A stretch of DNA of 64,000 nucleotides from Pseudanabaena frigida (GCA_003242085.1 QBML01000006.1:62001-126000), one strand, 5' to 3'; shown: positions 1 through 9,348, counted from the stretch's first letter. Numbers and translations: made by a program. Notes: generated by a model not told the origin, from the letters alone.

Positions 1-813
1 AATTTCCCACCCTCTTGGTTTTACGGTTAGTGCATTGGGAAAGTTGCCTTGAATAATACCTGCTTTAATTGCTTTTCCGTTGGTGCTCATCATGCGATCG
101 CTTTGCATTTCCCATGCGCCATAACCAGCCATTACGATCAGCAGAAAAAATGCCGCGATCGCGTAGCGCCATTGTCTTGTAAATATCAGTACAGGTGCTG
201 TTATTCCTTGCTTATGTTGATTCCATAGTGGAATGCGATCGCGCCAAGTTCTCTGCAATAGAGTTTCGGCTAATAATCCATTGACTGCAACGATTGCCGC
301 AGTCATAGTTTGCTGACCAGAGAGACGACTGATTTGGAGCAATAATAAATCATGGGGACTCTGGGTATAGCCCAGCGCTGTCCAGTAGAGTGGTCCCCAA
401 CTCCAGACAATTTCTAGACCACTAAACATTGCACAGGCAATAATTACCCGACTAGTCACATTTAGTCGTTGAGTTAGTAAAGACATGCCACCCGCCCATA
501 AGCCTGATAATACTGCCCCCCATCCAGTAATCAGTAACCAAACAAGTGTGGCAATCAGAAAGCTATTCCACCAAGGCACACCCATCCATGTCATCGGATG
601 CACACTTGTAATCCAAAACAGCGCCATGCCGTGATAGCAAAATCCCCACATCGCCCCCATTGCGATCGCCTCTTTAACTTTTAGCTTCTGAGCAAGCATC
701 CAGAGCGGAATTAAGGCGATCCACGCTAGCCACCATTGACTAAAAGGATCTGGGGTTAGTCCCATCAGCACACCGCCAAGAGCTGCAAATAGGAGATTTC
801 GGAAATTTCGCAT
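1..813 (-). CDS. lnt: Apolipoprotein N-acyltransferase, N-terminal part (cut by window edge)
   Basis: Lnt adds the third acyl chain to the N-terminal cysteine of lipoproteins at the periplasmic face of the inner membrane. The 271 codons seen begin at ATG 813 and run off the left edge. They encode a series of hydrophobic helices: a start like MRNFRNLLFAALGG, then GLTPDPFSQWWLAWIALIPLW, typical of the Lnt membrane domain. The last residues, IIQGNFPN, are where the nitrilase-like catalytic domain begins, so the Glu-Lys-Cys triad lies outside the window. Two HIP1 octamers sit inside the gene. The family call rests on the helix pattern and the QGN(F)P start of the catalytic domain. Confidence 0.85.
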   Translation of the reverse strand, partial: MRNFRNLLFAALGGVLMGLTPDPFSQWWLAWIALIPLWMLAQKLKVKEAIAMGAMWGFCYHGMALFWITSVHPMTWMGVPWWNSFLIATLVWLLITGWGAVLSGLWAGGMSLLTQRLNVTSRVIIACAMFSGLEIVWSWGPLYWTALGYTQSPHDLLLLQISRLSGQQTMTAAIVAVNGLLAETLLQRTWRDRIPLWNQHKQGITAPVLIFTRQWRYAIAAFFLLIVMAGYGAWEMQSDRMMSTNGKAIKAGIIQGNFPNALTVKPRGWEI

Positions 814-938
814 AGCAAGCGCCAAAAGATTTTTGTATTGTTTTGTATTAAGATTCTACGATTTTCTGATTTGCTACAATGCAACTTCATTTGTTAAACT
901 GATTCGAATTATCGTAACTACCATCAGTAATAATTTCT

Positions 939-2267
939 ATGACTGATATCAAATCCGAACTATTTGATAAAATTCGCCAGCAATTTGACAGCGCCCCATA
1001 TCCTAGAGTTCCACTCGATAAATCTCCTAAAGACAATCCTAATGAATTATATATTCATAACTTAGTAACTTCTTTCTATTTAAGGGATCAAAAAATTGTC
1101 GATACCAATGGGAAATTAATTCTAGACGCTGGATGTGGATCTGGATATAAGTCATTAGTTTTAGCTGAGGCAAATCCAGGGGCAAAAATAGTTGGGATAG
1201 ATATATCTGCTGAGTCAGTTAAGCTAGCAGAACAGCGCTTAAAATATCACAATTTTGATAATGTAGAATTTCATGTCTTATCAGTAGAAGATTTATCCAA
1301 ATTGAACTATCAATTTGATTATATAAATTGCGATGAGTTACTATATCTCTTTCCCGATCCTGCTGATGCTTTAAAATCAATGCGATCGGCATTGAAACCT
1401 GATGGAATCATTCGTAGTAACTTGCATAGTTCGCTCCAGAGATCTAGTATTTATCGCGCTCAACAAATGTTCACAATGATGGGTTTAATGGAAGATAATC
1501 CAGAAGAACTAGAGATAGAAGTTGTTGTTGAGACAATGCAAGCCTTGAAAGATGATGTCATGCTTAAAATTCAAACTTGGGACTCCAACTATACAAGCAA
1601 AGATAACAAGTCAGAAATCTTAATGAACCACTTGTTTCAGGGAGATAAGGGTTACACTATTCCTGAAATGTTTGCCGCCTTGAGACTGGCTAATTTAGAT
1701 TTTATCAGCATGGTAAACTGGCGCGAATGGGACTTTAGAGATCTATTCAAAGAACCAAATAATTTACCAGTTTTTTTGGCGATGGGCTTACCAGACATAT
1801 CGATAGAAGAACGCTTACGGATATACGAACTACTACAACCAGTTCATAGATTATTAGACTTTTGGTGTGGACATTCTCAACGACCTCAGAGCTTTTTGCC
1901 ATTTACTGAGTGGAGTAGTCTAGATTGGCAAAATGCAATAGTTCACCTTCATCCTCAATTAAAGACTGCTAAGCTTAGAGAAGACCTAATATCATGCATT
2001 AATGAATGCAGGATGTTTAATCTCAACCCATATCTATCAACAACTAAGCAAACTGTTAGTATTGATAGCTCGATCGCGATTTGTTTATTACCTCTATTTC
2101 ACGCGCCACAAAGTATGATGTCTTTAGTGGAACGTTGGAAGTTGGCTAGACCTTTAGATCCTGTAACTTTGCAGACTACAGAAGTAGAGAAAGCTTTTCA
2201 ACTAGTTCAAAAGACAATAGTGGCTCTAGAAAATCTTGACTATGTCATGATAGAACGTCAAGCTTGA
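939..2267 (+). CDS. Class I SAM-dependent methyltransferase
   Basis: A 442-aa protein with a Rossmann methyltransferase domain in its first ~180 residues. Motif I is ILDAGCGSGY (61-70), followed by the acidic strand end VGIDIS (~85-90) and a motif IV-like INCDELLYLFPDP. The C-terminal ~250 residues are not recognised; they are rich in Trp and Leu and lack obvious membrane segments. The gene lies next to the pilin/GT41 cluster but on the opposite strand, and ends at a perfect palindrome. The substrate is unknown. Because of its neighbours, a role in modifying a glycan, a glycosylated pilin or another protein is a reasonable guess, not shown by sequence. Confidence 0.8.
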   Translation: MTDIKSELFDKIRQQFDSAPYPRVPLDKSPKDNPNELYIHNLVTSFYLRDQKIVDTNGKLILDAGCGSGYKSLVLAEANPGAKIVGIDISAESVKLAEQRLKYHNFDNVEFHVLSVEDLSKLNYQFDYINCDELLYLFPDPADALKSMRSALKPDGIIRSNLHSSLQRSSIYRAQQMFTMMGLMEDNPEELEIEVVVETMQALKDDVMLKIQTWDSNYTSKDNKSEILMNHLFQGDKGYTIPEMFAALRLANLDFISMVNWREWDFRDLFKEPNNLPVFLAMGLPDISIEERLRIYELLQPVHRLLDFWCGHSQRPQSFLPFTEWSSLDWQNAIVHLHPQLKTAKLREDLISCINECRMFNLNPYLSTTKQTVSIDSSIAICLLPLFHAPQSMMSLVERWKLARPLDPVTLQTTEVEKAFQLVQKTIVALENLDYVMIERQA

Positions 2268-2271
2268 TAAT

Positions 2272-2328
2272 AAAAATCCAAATAAAGAAAGGCGGCGTTT
2301 CGTGCCGCCTTTCTTTATTTGGATTTTT
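2272..2328. repeat. Palindromic repeat, perfect 25-bp arms
   Basis: Arms at 2272-2296 and 2304-2328 pair perfectly around a 7-nt loop. The outer frame is AAAAATCCAAATAAAG and the core is GGCGGC/GCCGCC. The right arm ends inside the TAA stop of the convergent methyltransferase gene. Followed by ATTTGTCTA, the outer motif seen at other copies. Likely doubles as a bidirectional terminator. Confidence 0.9.
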
Positions 2329-2845
2329 ATTTGTCTATAATCATATTGAGGCTAATTGGAACATCTAAAACACGATAATTACTACAGTCGTTAAATAGAT
2401 TAAATCCAGTTACTCTCTGGCAGCCTCTAAACCCAACTTCAGTTAGATATAAGCACATAATATCGATATCAAAGCCAACCTTATGGACATCGTACTGATT
2501 GACCTGTGCACCAAAAATGATATGCATGAGTTCCAATCTAGTCTTAACATCTGTATGAGGATGAGAATAAAGCAAGCTTAAAATCTTCAGATCGGGGACA
2601 CTAATCATTAGTTGTCCGTCCTTTTTTAGAACTCTATGCCATTCTGCTAATGTAAATATCATTTCATTGTGAAGAGAATGATAAAAATGCTCTAGGACGT
2701 GGCATGCATATATCGCTTCAATTGATTCATCTTCAAACTGACTTAAATCACCAGCATCGCCAACATAATCTACTTCTGGACGGTTTTCAATATCCAAAAT
2801 TTTCCAGTCAGGATGTGCTTCCTTGCCGCCAATGTGTAATTTCAA
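2327..2845 (-). CDS. Small SAM-dependent methyltransferase (type 11-like)
   Basis: A 172-aa protein of the compact class that starts directly on the first beta strand (KLHIGG) and continues to DIENRPEVDYVGD, then the motif IV/post-II segment IYACHVLEHF and KKDGQLMISVPDL. This matches proteins annotated as predicted SAM-dependent methyltransferases acting on sugars or peptides, often near glycosyltransferases. The start is TTG at 2845, supported by the family's usual MKL N-terminus and a purine-rich GAGAG upstream. It lies downstream of pilin and GT41 genes on the same strand, so a role in pilin or glycan modification is plausible. The stop codon overlaps the palindrome at 2272-2328. Confidence 0.75.
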   Translation of the reverse strand: MKLHIGGKEAHPDWKILDIENRPEVDYVGDAGDLSQFEDESIEAIYACHVLEHFYHSLHNEMIFTLAEWHRVLKKDGQLMISVPDLKILSLLYSHPHTDVKTRLELMHIIFGAQVNQYDVHKVGFDIDIMCLYLTEVGFRGCQRVTGFNLFNDCSNYRVLDVPISLNMIIDK

Positions 2846-2912
2846 TTGTTTTTTCTCTCGAAAACTATTTTTCTATAAATTATAGCGATTCTAAATGAAT
2901 CATGAGAACTTC

Positions 2913-2931
2913 AAGCCCGTAAAATGGGCTT
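2913..2931. terminator. Short hairpin AAGCCC/GGGCTT downstream of pilin 1
   Basis: AAGCCC and GGGCTT flank a 7-nt loop in the gap between the pilin and the small methyltransferase gene. There is no strong T-run, so it may be an mRNA processing or attenuation hairpin, not a full terminator. Confidence 0.4.
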
Positions 2932-3025
2932 AAGCTCCTTTGTGTTTCTTTCAAATAATTTGGGATTGACCCATCATAATTTAAATACAAACCTGATAAA
3001 GTGAAAGTTGAATTTTCGTTAGTGG

Positions 3026-3679
3026 TTACTGAACTGGAGAATAGTAAGTTCCGCCAGCACCTGTCCTACAAACTGGAGATGCAGCAGTGCTTAAAGTGAC
3101 ATAAGTAGAAGCATTGTTAGTTGAATTGGCAATAGATCCTGCATTAACAGCAGATAGGTTAGCTTCACAGAGACATGCTAATGCTGAAGCTTCAATCGAA
3201 CCAGATGGAGGAGACACACTAACTGCTCCTATATAGGATTTGAGATTGGAAGAAGTGGAGCCAACTATAGTATCAGGGTTAGTTCCTGTGCCGCCCGTCG
3301 CAGTAGCATTGGCAACTCCAAAGTTGCCAACTGAGACTTGAGTTCCCGTACCAGTAGTTTTACTTGCGGTTCGCGATATACCATAGCCATAGTTAGCTGT
3401 TGTTTGAGCGATATTAAAAGAGAGAGTTACTAGGTTAGGAGCAAATTCTTGCTTTTCTAAGTAATAAGCTTGCTGAGCGCGGTTCATTGCCCCAGTGTAA
3501 GATTTGGCTTCAGACTGACGAGCTTTGCTAGCTTGGTTTAGAAATGAAGGAAGCGCGATCGCGGCTAAAATGCCAATAATGATAATGACGACAAGAAGCT
3601 CGATTAGAGTAAATCCCTCTTCAGAGCTTTTTTTGCCAATAATGTGTTGGACTAGCTTGGTCTTAAATTCAGATTTCAT
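3026..3679 (-). CDS. Type IV prepilin (major-pilin-like), copy 1
   Basis: A 217-aa prepilin. A 22-residue leader ends in Gly22, followed by the processed N-terminus FTLIELLVVIIIIGIL with the conserved Glu at mature position 5 (E27); this is the prepilin peptidase (PilD) site and assembly helix. The C-terminal domain is rich in Ser, Thr, Ala and Gly, with cysteines CLCEAN and a later Cys near the C-terminus that could form a disulfide loop. It is closely similar to the pilin at 7969-8622. Two GT41 genes lie between the pilins on the same strand, which suggests the pilins are O-glycosylated substrates. Pilins of this class build type IV pili for motility, adhesion or DNA uptake. Confidence 0.92.
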   Translation of the reverse strand: MKSEFKTKLVQHIIGKKSSEEGFTLIELLVVIIIIGILAAIALPSFLNQASKARQSEAKSYTGAMNRAQQAYYLEKQEFAPNLVTLSFNIAQTTANYGYGISRTASKTTGTGTQVSVGNFGVANATATGGTGTNPDTIVGSTSSNLKSYIGAVSVSPPSGSIEASALACLCEANLSAVNAGSIANSTNNASTYVTLSTAASPVCRTGAGGTYYSPVQ

Positions 3680-3848
3680 GAATGTCTATCCCCTAGTTCT
3701 AGGAACCTTAACTACACTGTTGTAATAATTTACCCACAATGAGAGATGGTAATATCACTGATAGTTAGAGCATCTCTATTAGTCAATTTAATCTTTACAA
3801 TTCGATAGACTAAAAGCTATATAGCAATACAAGGTTAGCTTAGGACAT

Positions 3849-3903
3849 AAAACCCAGATAAAGGAAGGTGGTGCAAAGCTCCCCCCTCCTTTATTTAGGT
3901 TTT
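3849..3903. repeat. Palindromic repeat, imperfect copy
   Basis: A degenerate copy of the AAAACCC(A)GATAAAGG frame with mostly G-T differences between arms. Preceded by TTAGGACAT, an outer motif shared with other copies. It supplies the last codons and TAA stop (3891-3893) of the GT41 gene, and sits between that gene and pilin 1. Confidence 0.75.
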
Positions 3904-5714
3904 ACATAAATATCCCACATTTGTTGATAAGCGGATTCCATATCTCTAGTAAACTTCTCAGCATCCCATAAAGGAGCAGTTTTGCGAGATTCTTTGAGCT
4001 TCCAAAAAACTTGTTTGCGTAAAGACTCATCTCTGCCTAGTCGGATTCCCCAATCTATATACTCTTGATCGCTCCAAGCAATTCCTTCTGTAATGCCTGC
4101 ATTGATCATCATCGTATAGCTATTGCGAGCCGCAAATTGCTCTCCAACTCTTGTGACTAGAGGAATACACATCCATAACGCCTCCATTGTTGTCGTTGCG
4201 CCGTTGTATGGATAAGTATCTAAAATTATGTCAGCGATCGCCAGATTGGCACGATGTTCAGCCTCAGTATTTACCTGAGGTAAAAATATGAGGCGATCTC
4301 TGTTTATCCCCTCCGATATAGCAATGTCGGTAAAAAAGTTTCTAATTCCTTCTTGTTCGGATAAGCCCTTGATTAAAAGATAGCTATTAGGGACAGATTT
4401 AATAATCTGCATTTGTAGTTTGATATTGTCAGGATGACGCTTATATCCTGCTTGAGAACTTAAGTAAACGACAGCATCGGTTGGAATATGCAAATGGCTG
4501 CGGTGTATAGTGGGGAATAAGACTTCAAAACTATCAACAGCGATATAAGTACTTGGCAAACGCCAAATTCTCTCAGAATAATAATCTTGAGCATTTTCTG
4601 GCAGTACATACGGATCGGCTATGAAATAATCGATCGTAGGTATGCCCGAAGCATCTAATCCCAGCCAAGTTACTTGCACATGTGCAGGTTTGAGCGCCAT
4701 AACTTCACAGGATATATCCAAAGTGATGCTGTCAAGATCGACTAAGATATCGATCTGATCTTCTTGGATCTGCTTGGCGATCGCAGTGGCATCATGCCCC
4801 AATTTATAGGATTTATCACAATGACCAGCAATAAACTCTCTAACAGAATCAGTGCCCTCAGGCTTATCAAATAAAAAATAAGCGTGAATATTAAATTGTT
4901 CTCGATTGTGATGTTTGAAAATCCATCTTGATAGCCAACCAACCGAGTGTTTTCGTAAACAATGGGATAAATAGCCTATTTTGAGAGGTCGTTTTTCTGG
5001 ATTGTTTTTAGGGGATTCGGTTGGTAAGAAAGTTGACAAACTTTGTAAATTGTTTTGACAGACTTTCGCTAACTGATTTTGTAAAGTTCTATTTTTAGCA
5101 GGATCATCTTTGATATAAGGCAAAAAGAATGTAGCTATGAATAGACGATTTCTTTCAGCCGAAGTTAGATTAGTCAGATTTTCTTGGATCAGCAATCTCA
5201 ACAACTCTATTTGACTATCGGCAAGTGCGAAAATCTCTTGCCACTGATTACCACCACTAAGTAAAGAGTGCAAAATTAAATGGTTAGCGAAAACCTGATT
5301 GGGTAAGTCTTGCGCTAGTTCGCGATATTGCTTCGCTACTTCGATACATTCAGCATGACGCATACTTAATGCATAAAAGCGAGCTAGATCCGTCAATAAA
5401 TAGATGTTTTCTAGTTCTAGACCAATACCTGCTTCTAGAATACTTGCCGCCATATCAAATCTATTGAGGTTTAACCCAATGTCAGTAGCAATTTTGCGGA
5501 GAAATTCTACAAATTCATTCTTGCTAGAATCGCTCTCATCAATAGTTATCCACCAAGTTATTTGAGCATCCTCTAACTGTCCTTGAAACAGTAAGCATAA
5601 ACCTAAGTACCAATAGTGAGATTTGACATCTGGCTCTAACTCGATCGCTTCTTCGTAAAGCGTTGCGGCATCAGGGTATTGACCGTGATTAAAAAGTTCG
5701 TAAGCTTTGTCCAT
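3891..5714 (-). CDS. TPR protein with GT41 (O-GlcNAc transferase-like) domain, copy 1
   Basis: A 607-aa protein. The N-terminus has TPR-like helices (AYELFNHGQYPDAATLYEEAI). From about residue 243 the SPINDLY/OGT catalytic region begins with LKIGYLSHCLRKHSVGW, followed by HVQVTWLGLDASG, YLSSQAGYKRHPD and LDTYPYNGATTTMEALW, the usual GT41 signature for UDP-GlcNAc-type donors. I chose ATG 5714 because an AAGG lies 9 nt upstream and longer readings overlap the previous gene by over 100 bp; ATG 5732, overlapping the upstream stop, is the alternative. It directly follows a paralogue (5725-7896), a tandem duplication. The last codons lie inside a palindromic repeat. Probable role: O-glycosylation of Ser/Thr on the neighbouring pilins (inference). 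Confidence 0.87.
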   Translation of the reverse strand: MDKAYELFNHGQYPDAATLYEEAIELEPDVKSHYWYLGLCLLFQGQLEDAQITWWITIDESDSSKNEFVEFLRKIATDIGLNLNRFDMAASILEAGIGLELENIYLLTDLARFYALSMRHAECIEVAKQYRELAQDLPNQVFANHLILHSLLSGGNQWQEIFALADSQIELLRLLIQENLTNLTSAERNRLFIATFFLPYIKDDPAKNRTLQNQLAKVCQNNLQSLSTFLPTESPKNNPEKRPLKIGYLSHCLRKHSVGWLSRWIFKHHNREQFNIHAYFLFDKPEGTDSVREFIAGHCDKSYKLGHDATAIAKQIQEDQIDILVDLDSITLDISCEVMALKPAHVQVTWLGLDASGIPTIDYFIADPYVLPENAQDYYSERIWRLPSTYIAVDSFEVLFPTIHRSHLHIPTDAVVYLSSQAGYKRHPDNIKLQMQIIKSVPNSYLLIKGLSEQEGIRNFFTDIAISEGINRDRLIFLPQVNTEAEHRANLAIADIILDTYPYNGATTTMEALWMCIPLVTRVGEQFAARNSYTMMINAGITEGIAWSDQEYIDWGIRLGRDESLRKQVFWKLKESRKTAPLWDAEKFTRDMESAYQQMWDIYVKPK

Positions 5715-5724
5715 AGCGTTAGCC

Positions 5725-7896
5725 TTATGCATTATAAATTTCCCACATTTGTCTATAGGCTTTTTCCATTTCCCTAGCAAACTGTCTGCCATCCCAAAGT
5801 GGTGAATCTTTGCGAGATTGGCGAAGTTTCCAAGCAACTTCCTGCCTCAAATTCGCATCATTACCAAATCTGACACCCCATTCCACATATTCTTGAAAAT
5901 TCCAAGCAATTCCTTCAGTTATACCTGCGTTCTTCATCATCGTATAGCTGTTGCGGGCAGAGAACTGCTCCCCAACTAATGTAACCATTGGGATACCCAT
6001 CCATAAAGTTTCCATGGTTGTCGTTGCGCCATTGTAGGGGAAAGTGTCTAATACTATATCTGCGATCGCTAAGTTAGCTCGATGCTCAGCCTCAGATTTA
6101 GCATATGGCAAGAATTTCAGACGATCTCGCTCAACCCCTTCGGCATCGGCAATTTCATAGAAGAAGTTCTGCACTAAGTCCTCATCCGACAAACCTTTGA
6201 TTAGAAAGTAACTATTTGGAACTTGTTTAATAATTTGAAGTTGCGCTTGTACAGTTTCAGGATGGCGTTTGTAACTTTTTTGAGAACTAAAATATATGAT
6301 GCCATCAGCAGGAATGCCTAGCTCTCTTCGGCTAAGATTGGCGATTGTAGATTCAAATCCATCAACAGCAATATAGCTTTGAGGCAACCGCCAAATCTTT
6401 TCTGAATAATAGTCTTGAGCATTGTCAGGCAATGAATAAGAATCGGCTATGTAGTAGTCAATTGCGGGTAAACCTGAAGCATCCCAACCCAGCCAAGTAA
6501 CCTGGAGAGGGGCTGGCTTAAGTGAAAGAATTTCGAGATTAATCACAGATGTCATACTTTCTGGATCGACTAAGATATCAATTTCATCGCGATCGATTTG
6601 TTCGGCAATTGCGAAATGAGCACCCCAATACTCAACACTCTCTCTATAAACTTTATGCATCCGACCGATATACCATTCCTCTAAAAAATCCGCTCCTAAT
6701 TTATATTCAGGGAAGTAGCCATAAATCTCAAAGGAGTCGCGATCGAAATGTTGAAATAATGAACGGGCAAGCCATCCAACTGAATGCTGTCTCAAGCTAG
6801 TAGTCAGGTAACCGATTCGGATTTTGCGATTTTGCTTATTTCCTTTTCTTAACTGACGATTCTTTTTAAATTTTTGAACAAGCTCAGGGTAAATATGTTG
6901 GATATTAGATTGAAACAGATTCATAATCTGATTTTGAAGATCGCGATTAAATTTGGGCGAATCTTGGAAGTAAGGGGCAAAGAAGCAAGTCATAGATATC
7001 TGACTTAAGTACATCTTGGGAATATCTACAGGATTTTGCTCAATAATCTGAGATAACAAAGATTGAAGTTTTTTAAATAGTTCCTCTGCTTCTTGCCATT
7101 GTCCTCCAGCACTCATCAGCGCACTTAAAAGCAGATAGTTAGAAGCGATTCGATCTAAGGTATTTCCTGAAAAGTCTCTTACAAGCTGACGAGTAACTTC
7201 GATCGCCTTGCTATATTGGTAATCATTGATATAAAGATTTGAGAGGCAGCCTAATACTTTGATATTGTTGGGAGAAACTTTATGACAAATATCAATAAAT
7301 TTTAGAGCTAAATCCAATCTGAATTTTATCGCTAGATAAAGTAAATGATTTATACAATTTTCTGTATCTTGAATATACGGGGCACAAAAGCCTATGAATT
7401 CAATACATTCTTCTTTTGGTATTGGAGCGTAGGCAATATTGACAATCAAATTTAATAAAGAATCATCATTAATATCTACCCCAGATTGAATAAGATTTAT
7501 AAAATCAAGGTCTTGTAGAGTTTCTGCAATGAAAGTTTTAAGCTTTAAAGACAAAACACAGATTCGCACCAAGTTATCAAAGTCTTTAGGCTCTATAAAA
7601 CGTATGTTTTGGCAAATTTCCCAAGCAATTTGGTATTCTTTTAATGCTTCTTGACGAAAGAATTCCTGTCTTAAAATTTCGTAGAGTTCTTTAGTATATA
7701 AATCTATAGAAGTAGACTTCTCTAATCCTAAAGACCATATCTTTCTTGCCTCATCTATTTTATCTTGCAATAAATAAGCCAAACCTAAATAGCAATAATT
7801 AATGCCTAGATTTGGATCTATATCAATCGATTCTTGGCTCAATTGAATAATCTGAGCATAATCATTGTGAAGTAGAAGCTCTTGCCAATTAGTCAT
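5725..7896 (-). CDS. TPR protein with GT41 (O-GlcNAc transferase-like) domain, copy 2
   Basis: A 723-aa paralogue of the next gene with a longer TPR part (residues 1 to ~345) and the same catalytic region: KIRIGYLTTSLRQHSVGW, PLQVTWLGWDASG, YFSSQKSYKRHPE, then LDTFPYNGATTTMETLWMG and the GEQFSARNSYTMM block that contacts the nucleotide sugar. It starts 72 bp after the stop of pilin copy 2 and shares its strand, so pilin and transferase are probably co-transcribed through the hairpin at 7917-7947, which may tune their ratio. Cytoplasmic by composition, with no signal peptide or membrane helix. Function inferred from family and context: protein O-glycosyltransferase, pilin as likely acceptor. 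Confidence 0.87.
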   Translation of the reverse strand: MTNWQELLLHNDYAQIIQLSQESIDIDPNLGINYCYLGLAYLLQDKIDEARKIWSLGLEKSTSIDLYTKELYEILRQEFFRQEALKEYQIAWEICQNIRFIEPKDFDNLVRICVLSLKLKTFIAETLQDLDFINLIQSGVDINDDSLLNLIVNIAYAPIPKEECIEFIGFCAPYIQDTENCINHLLYLAIKFRLDLALKFIDICHKVSPNNIKVLGCLSNLYINDYQYSKAIEVTRQLVRDFSGNTLDRIASNYLLLSALMSAGGQWQEAEELFKKLQSLLSQIIEQNPVDIPKMYLSQISMTCFFAPYFQDSPKFNRDLQNQIMNLFQSNIQHIYPELVQKFKKNRQLRKGNKQNRKIRIGYLTTSLRQHSVGWLARSLFQHFDRDSFEIYGYFPEYKLGADFLEEWYIGRMHKVYRESVEYWGAHFAIAEQIDRDEIDILVDPESMTSVINLEILSLKPAPLQVTWLGWDASGLPAIDYYIADSYSLPDNAQDYYSEKIWRLPQSYIAVDGFESTIANLSRRELGIPADGIIYFSSQKSYKRHPETVQAQLQIIKQVPNSYFLIKGLSDEDLVQNFFYEIADAEGVERDRLKFLPYAKSEAEHRANLAIADIVLDTFPYNGATTTMETLWMGIPMVTLVGEQFSARNSYTMMKNAGITEGIAWNFQEYVEWGVRFGNDANLRQEVAWKLRQSRKDSPLWDGRQFAREMEKAYRQMWEIYNA

Positions 7897-7916
7897 TATA
7901 GTATTTTAAAATAAAA

Positions 7917-7947
7917 TTACCCTTGCTTTAATTTAAAGCAAGGGTAA
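7917..7947. terminator. Perfect 15-bp palindrome between pilin 2 and its glycosyltransferase
   Basis: Arms TTACCCTTGCTTTAA and its exact complement around one T. It follows the pilin gene 21 bp after its stop. Most likely an attenuator or partial terminator that lets abundant pilin mRNA exceed the glycosyltransferase message. Confidence 0.65.
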
Positions 7948-7968
7948 AAGAATGTACCAAAAAAGAGA

Positions 7969-8622
7969 TTACTGAATAGGAGCGTAGTAAGTTCCACCAG
8001 AACCAGTGATACAAGCTGGCGCAGCAGCTGTACTTAGGGTGATATATGTTGAAGCATTGTTGGTTGCGGCGGCTTGAGATCCTCCATTAACAGGAGCAAG
8101 ATTAGCTTCGCAAAGTCCTGCGAGTGTTGTCGCTTCAGTCGAACCAGTTGGTGTGGATACGCTAACTGCGCCGATGTAGGTTTTGAGGTTAGAAGAAGCA
8201 GAAGGTGTTACGGTATCAGGGTTAGTACCTGAACCAGAAGTAGCACTACCATTAGCAACGCCAAAGTTGCCAACTGAAACTTGGGTACCAGTACCAGTTG
8301 TCTTACTTGCGGTTCTTGAAACACCATAAGAATAGTTTGCTGTGGTTTGGGCAATACCTACGGCAAGTGTAGATAAGTTAGGAGAAAATTCTTGCTTCTC
8401 TAAGTAGTAGGATTGCTGAGAACGGTTCAAAGAGCCAGTATAGGTTTTGGCTTCAGATTGACGAGCTTTGCTAGCTTGGTTTAAGAAGGAAGGAAGTGCG
8501 ATCGCAGCAAGAATACCGATAATGATGATAACAACGAGAAGTTCGATCAGGGTAAAGCCCTTTTCAGAATCTTTTTTGTTGAGAATGTGTTGAATTAGCT
8601 TGGTCTTGAATTCAGATTTCAT
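7969..8622 (-). CDS. Type IV prepilin (major-pilin-like), copy 2
   Basis: A 217-aa prepilin, same length as and strongly similar to the pilin at 3026-3679. The leader ends KDSEKG22, then FTLIELLVVIIIIGIL with Glu at mature position 5. The globular part again shows a VSVGNFGVAN block, a conserved CEANL and a terminal Cys before GGTYYAPIQ; it lacks the extra Cys of the CLCEAN motif in copy 1. The Ser/Thr-rich region differs between copies mainly by Ser/Thr/Ala exchanges, as expected if it carries glycans. First gene of a minus-strand run leading into the two GT41 genes. Confidence 0.92.
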   Translation of the reverse strand: MKSEFKTKLIQHILNKKDSEKGFTLIELLVVIIIIGILAAIALPSFLNQASKARQSEAKTYTGSLNRSQQSYYLEKQEFSPNLSTLAVGIAQTTANYSYGVSRTASKTTGTGTQVSVGNFGVANGSATSGSGTNPDTVTPSASSNLKTYIGAVSVSTPTGSTEATTLAGLCEANLAPVNGGSQAAATNNASTYITLSTAAAPACITGSGGTYYAPIQ

Positions 8623-8757
8623 AATTCTTTATCCCGTGTATGTCAAGAACGTTAACTGTTCGCTTGTGAAAATAACTTACCCACAATAAAACAGGATGAT
8701 ATCACTGAGGGCAAAAAATTTTTTTGTGGCTCTGCATCACCTTTTCCATCCCTGCGG

Positions 8758-9336
8758 CTAGATTGTTACCCTGAAGTGTTCCAAAATATTTTGGATTCTC
8801 ACTTCTAGATGAATTGCCGATCGGTCATTGCAAAATATATGAGCCTTGAGGCGGCGATCGCCACATAGTCCAATTACTAGGACATTAATATGCTCAATAT
8901 AGGCAGCATTAAGGGCTGCCTTGCCCTCTTCATATACAAGCGGTATACCTGGTTGCACGATCGCTAGATTTTGAAAAAATTGATTTGTACTATCGAAGCA
9001 GCGATCTATATATTGACTGAGCAAATCAAAATCAACTTCAGTTTTGCCTTGGATATCGCCAAGAGTGTAGGCAATCATATCAATCGGGGTGCGATCGCTA
9101 ACAAAGGGTGTTGGGGACGACTGCCAAACTTGCTCGGCGGCAGCTAAAACATGGTTTTGAACAAATAGCCTTGTTTTAAAGTCCATTGGCGCAGCAGGAT
9201 CTAAGCCTAGCTTTTCAAAAACTTGGCTGGTCGTAGTGCGGACAAAAGGCATATCGAGGCGGGTGGCGATCGCATTTGCTAGTGTCGTTTTGCCTGTACG
9301 ATGTGCGCCACATAAGCCGAGATTGCCATTAAACAT
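8758..9336 (-). CDS. P-loop ATP-binding protein (AAA/nucleotide-kinase-like)
   Basis: A 192-aa protein with a clear Walker A near its N-terminus, GAHRTGKTTLANAIA, and a later VSDRTPIDMIAY that resembles the DR(T/S)-(I/L)D signature of small P-loop kinases (NadR/thymidylate-kinase-like). I start it at ATG 9336; a TTG at 9351 would add five residues inside a palindrome. The substrate is not recognisable. It is the last gene of the unusual minus-strand cluster 8758-14046 and follows the GH19 gene by 64 bp. It could be a small-molecule kinase or a regulatory ATPase. Confidence 0.6.
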   Translation of the reverse strand: MFNGNLGLCGAHRTGKTTLANAIATRLDMPFVRTTTSQVFEKLGLDPAAPMDFKTRLFVQNHVLAAAEQVWQSSPTPFVSDRTPIDMIAYTLGDIQGKTEVDFDLLSQYIDRCFDSTNQFFQNLAIVQPGIPLVYEEGKAALNAAYIEHINVLVIGLCGDRRLKAHIFCNDRSAIHLEVRIQNILEHFRVTI

Positions 9337-9348
9337 ACTTATTACAGA

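Noticed and set aside
5715-5837. Longer N-terminus for GT41 copy 1
   Set aside because: The extra 41 codons overlap the end of the preceding gene, are not TPR-like, and the ATG at 5714 has a ribosome-binding site.
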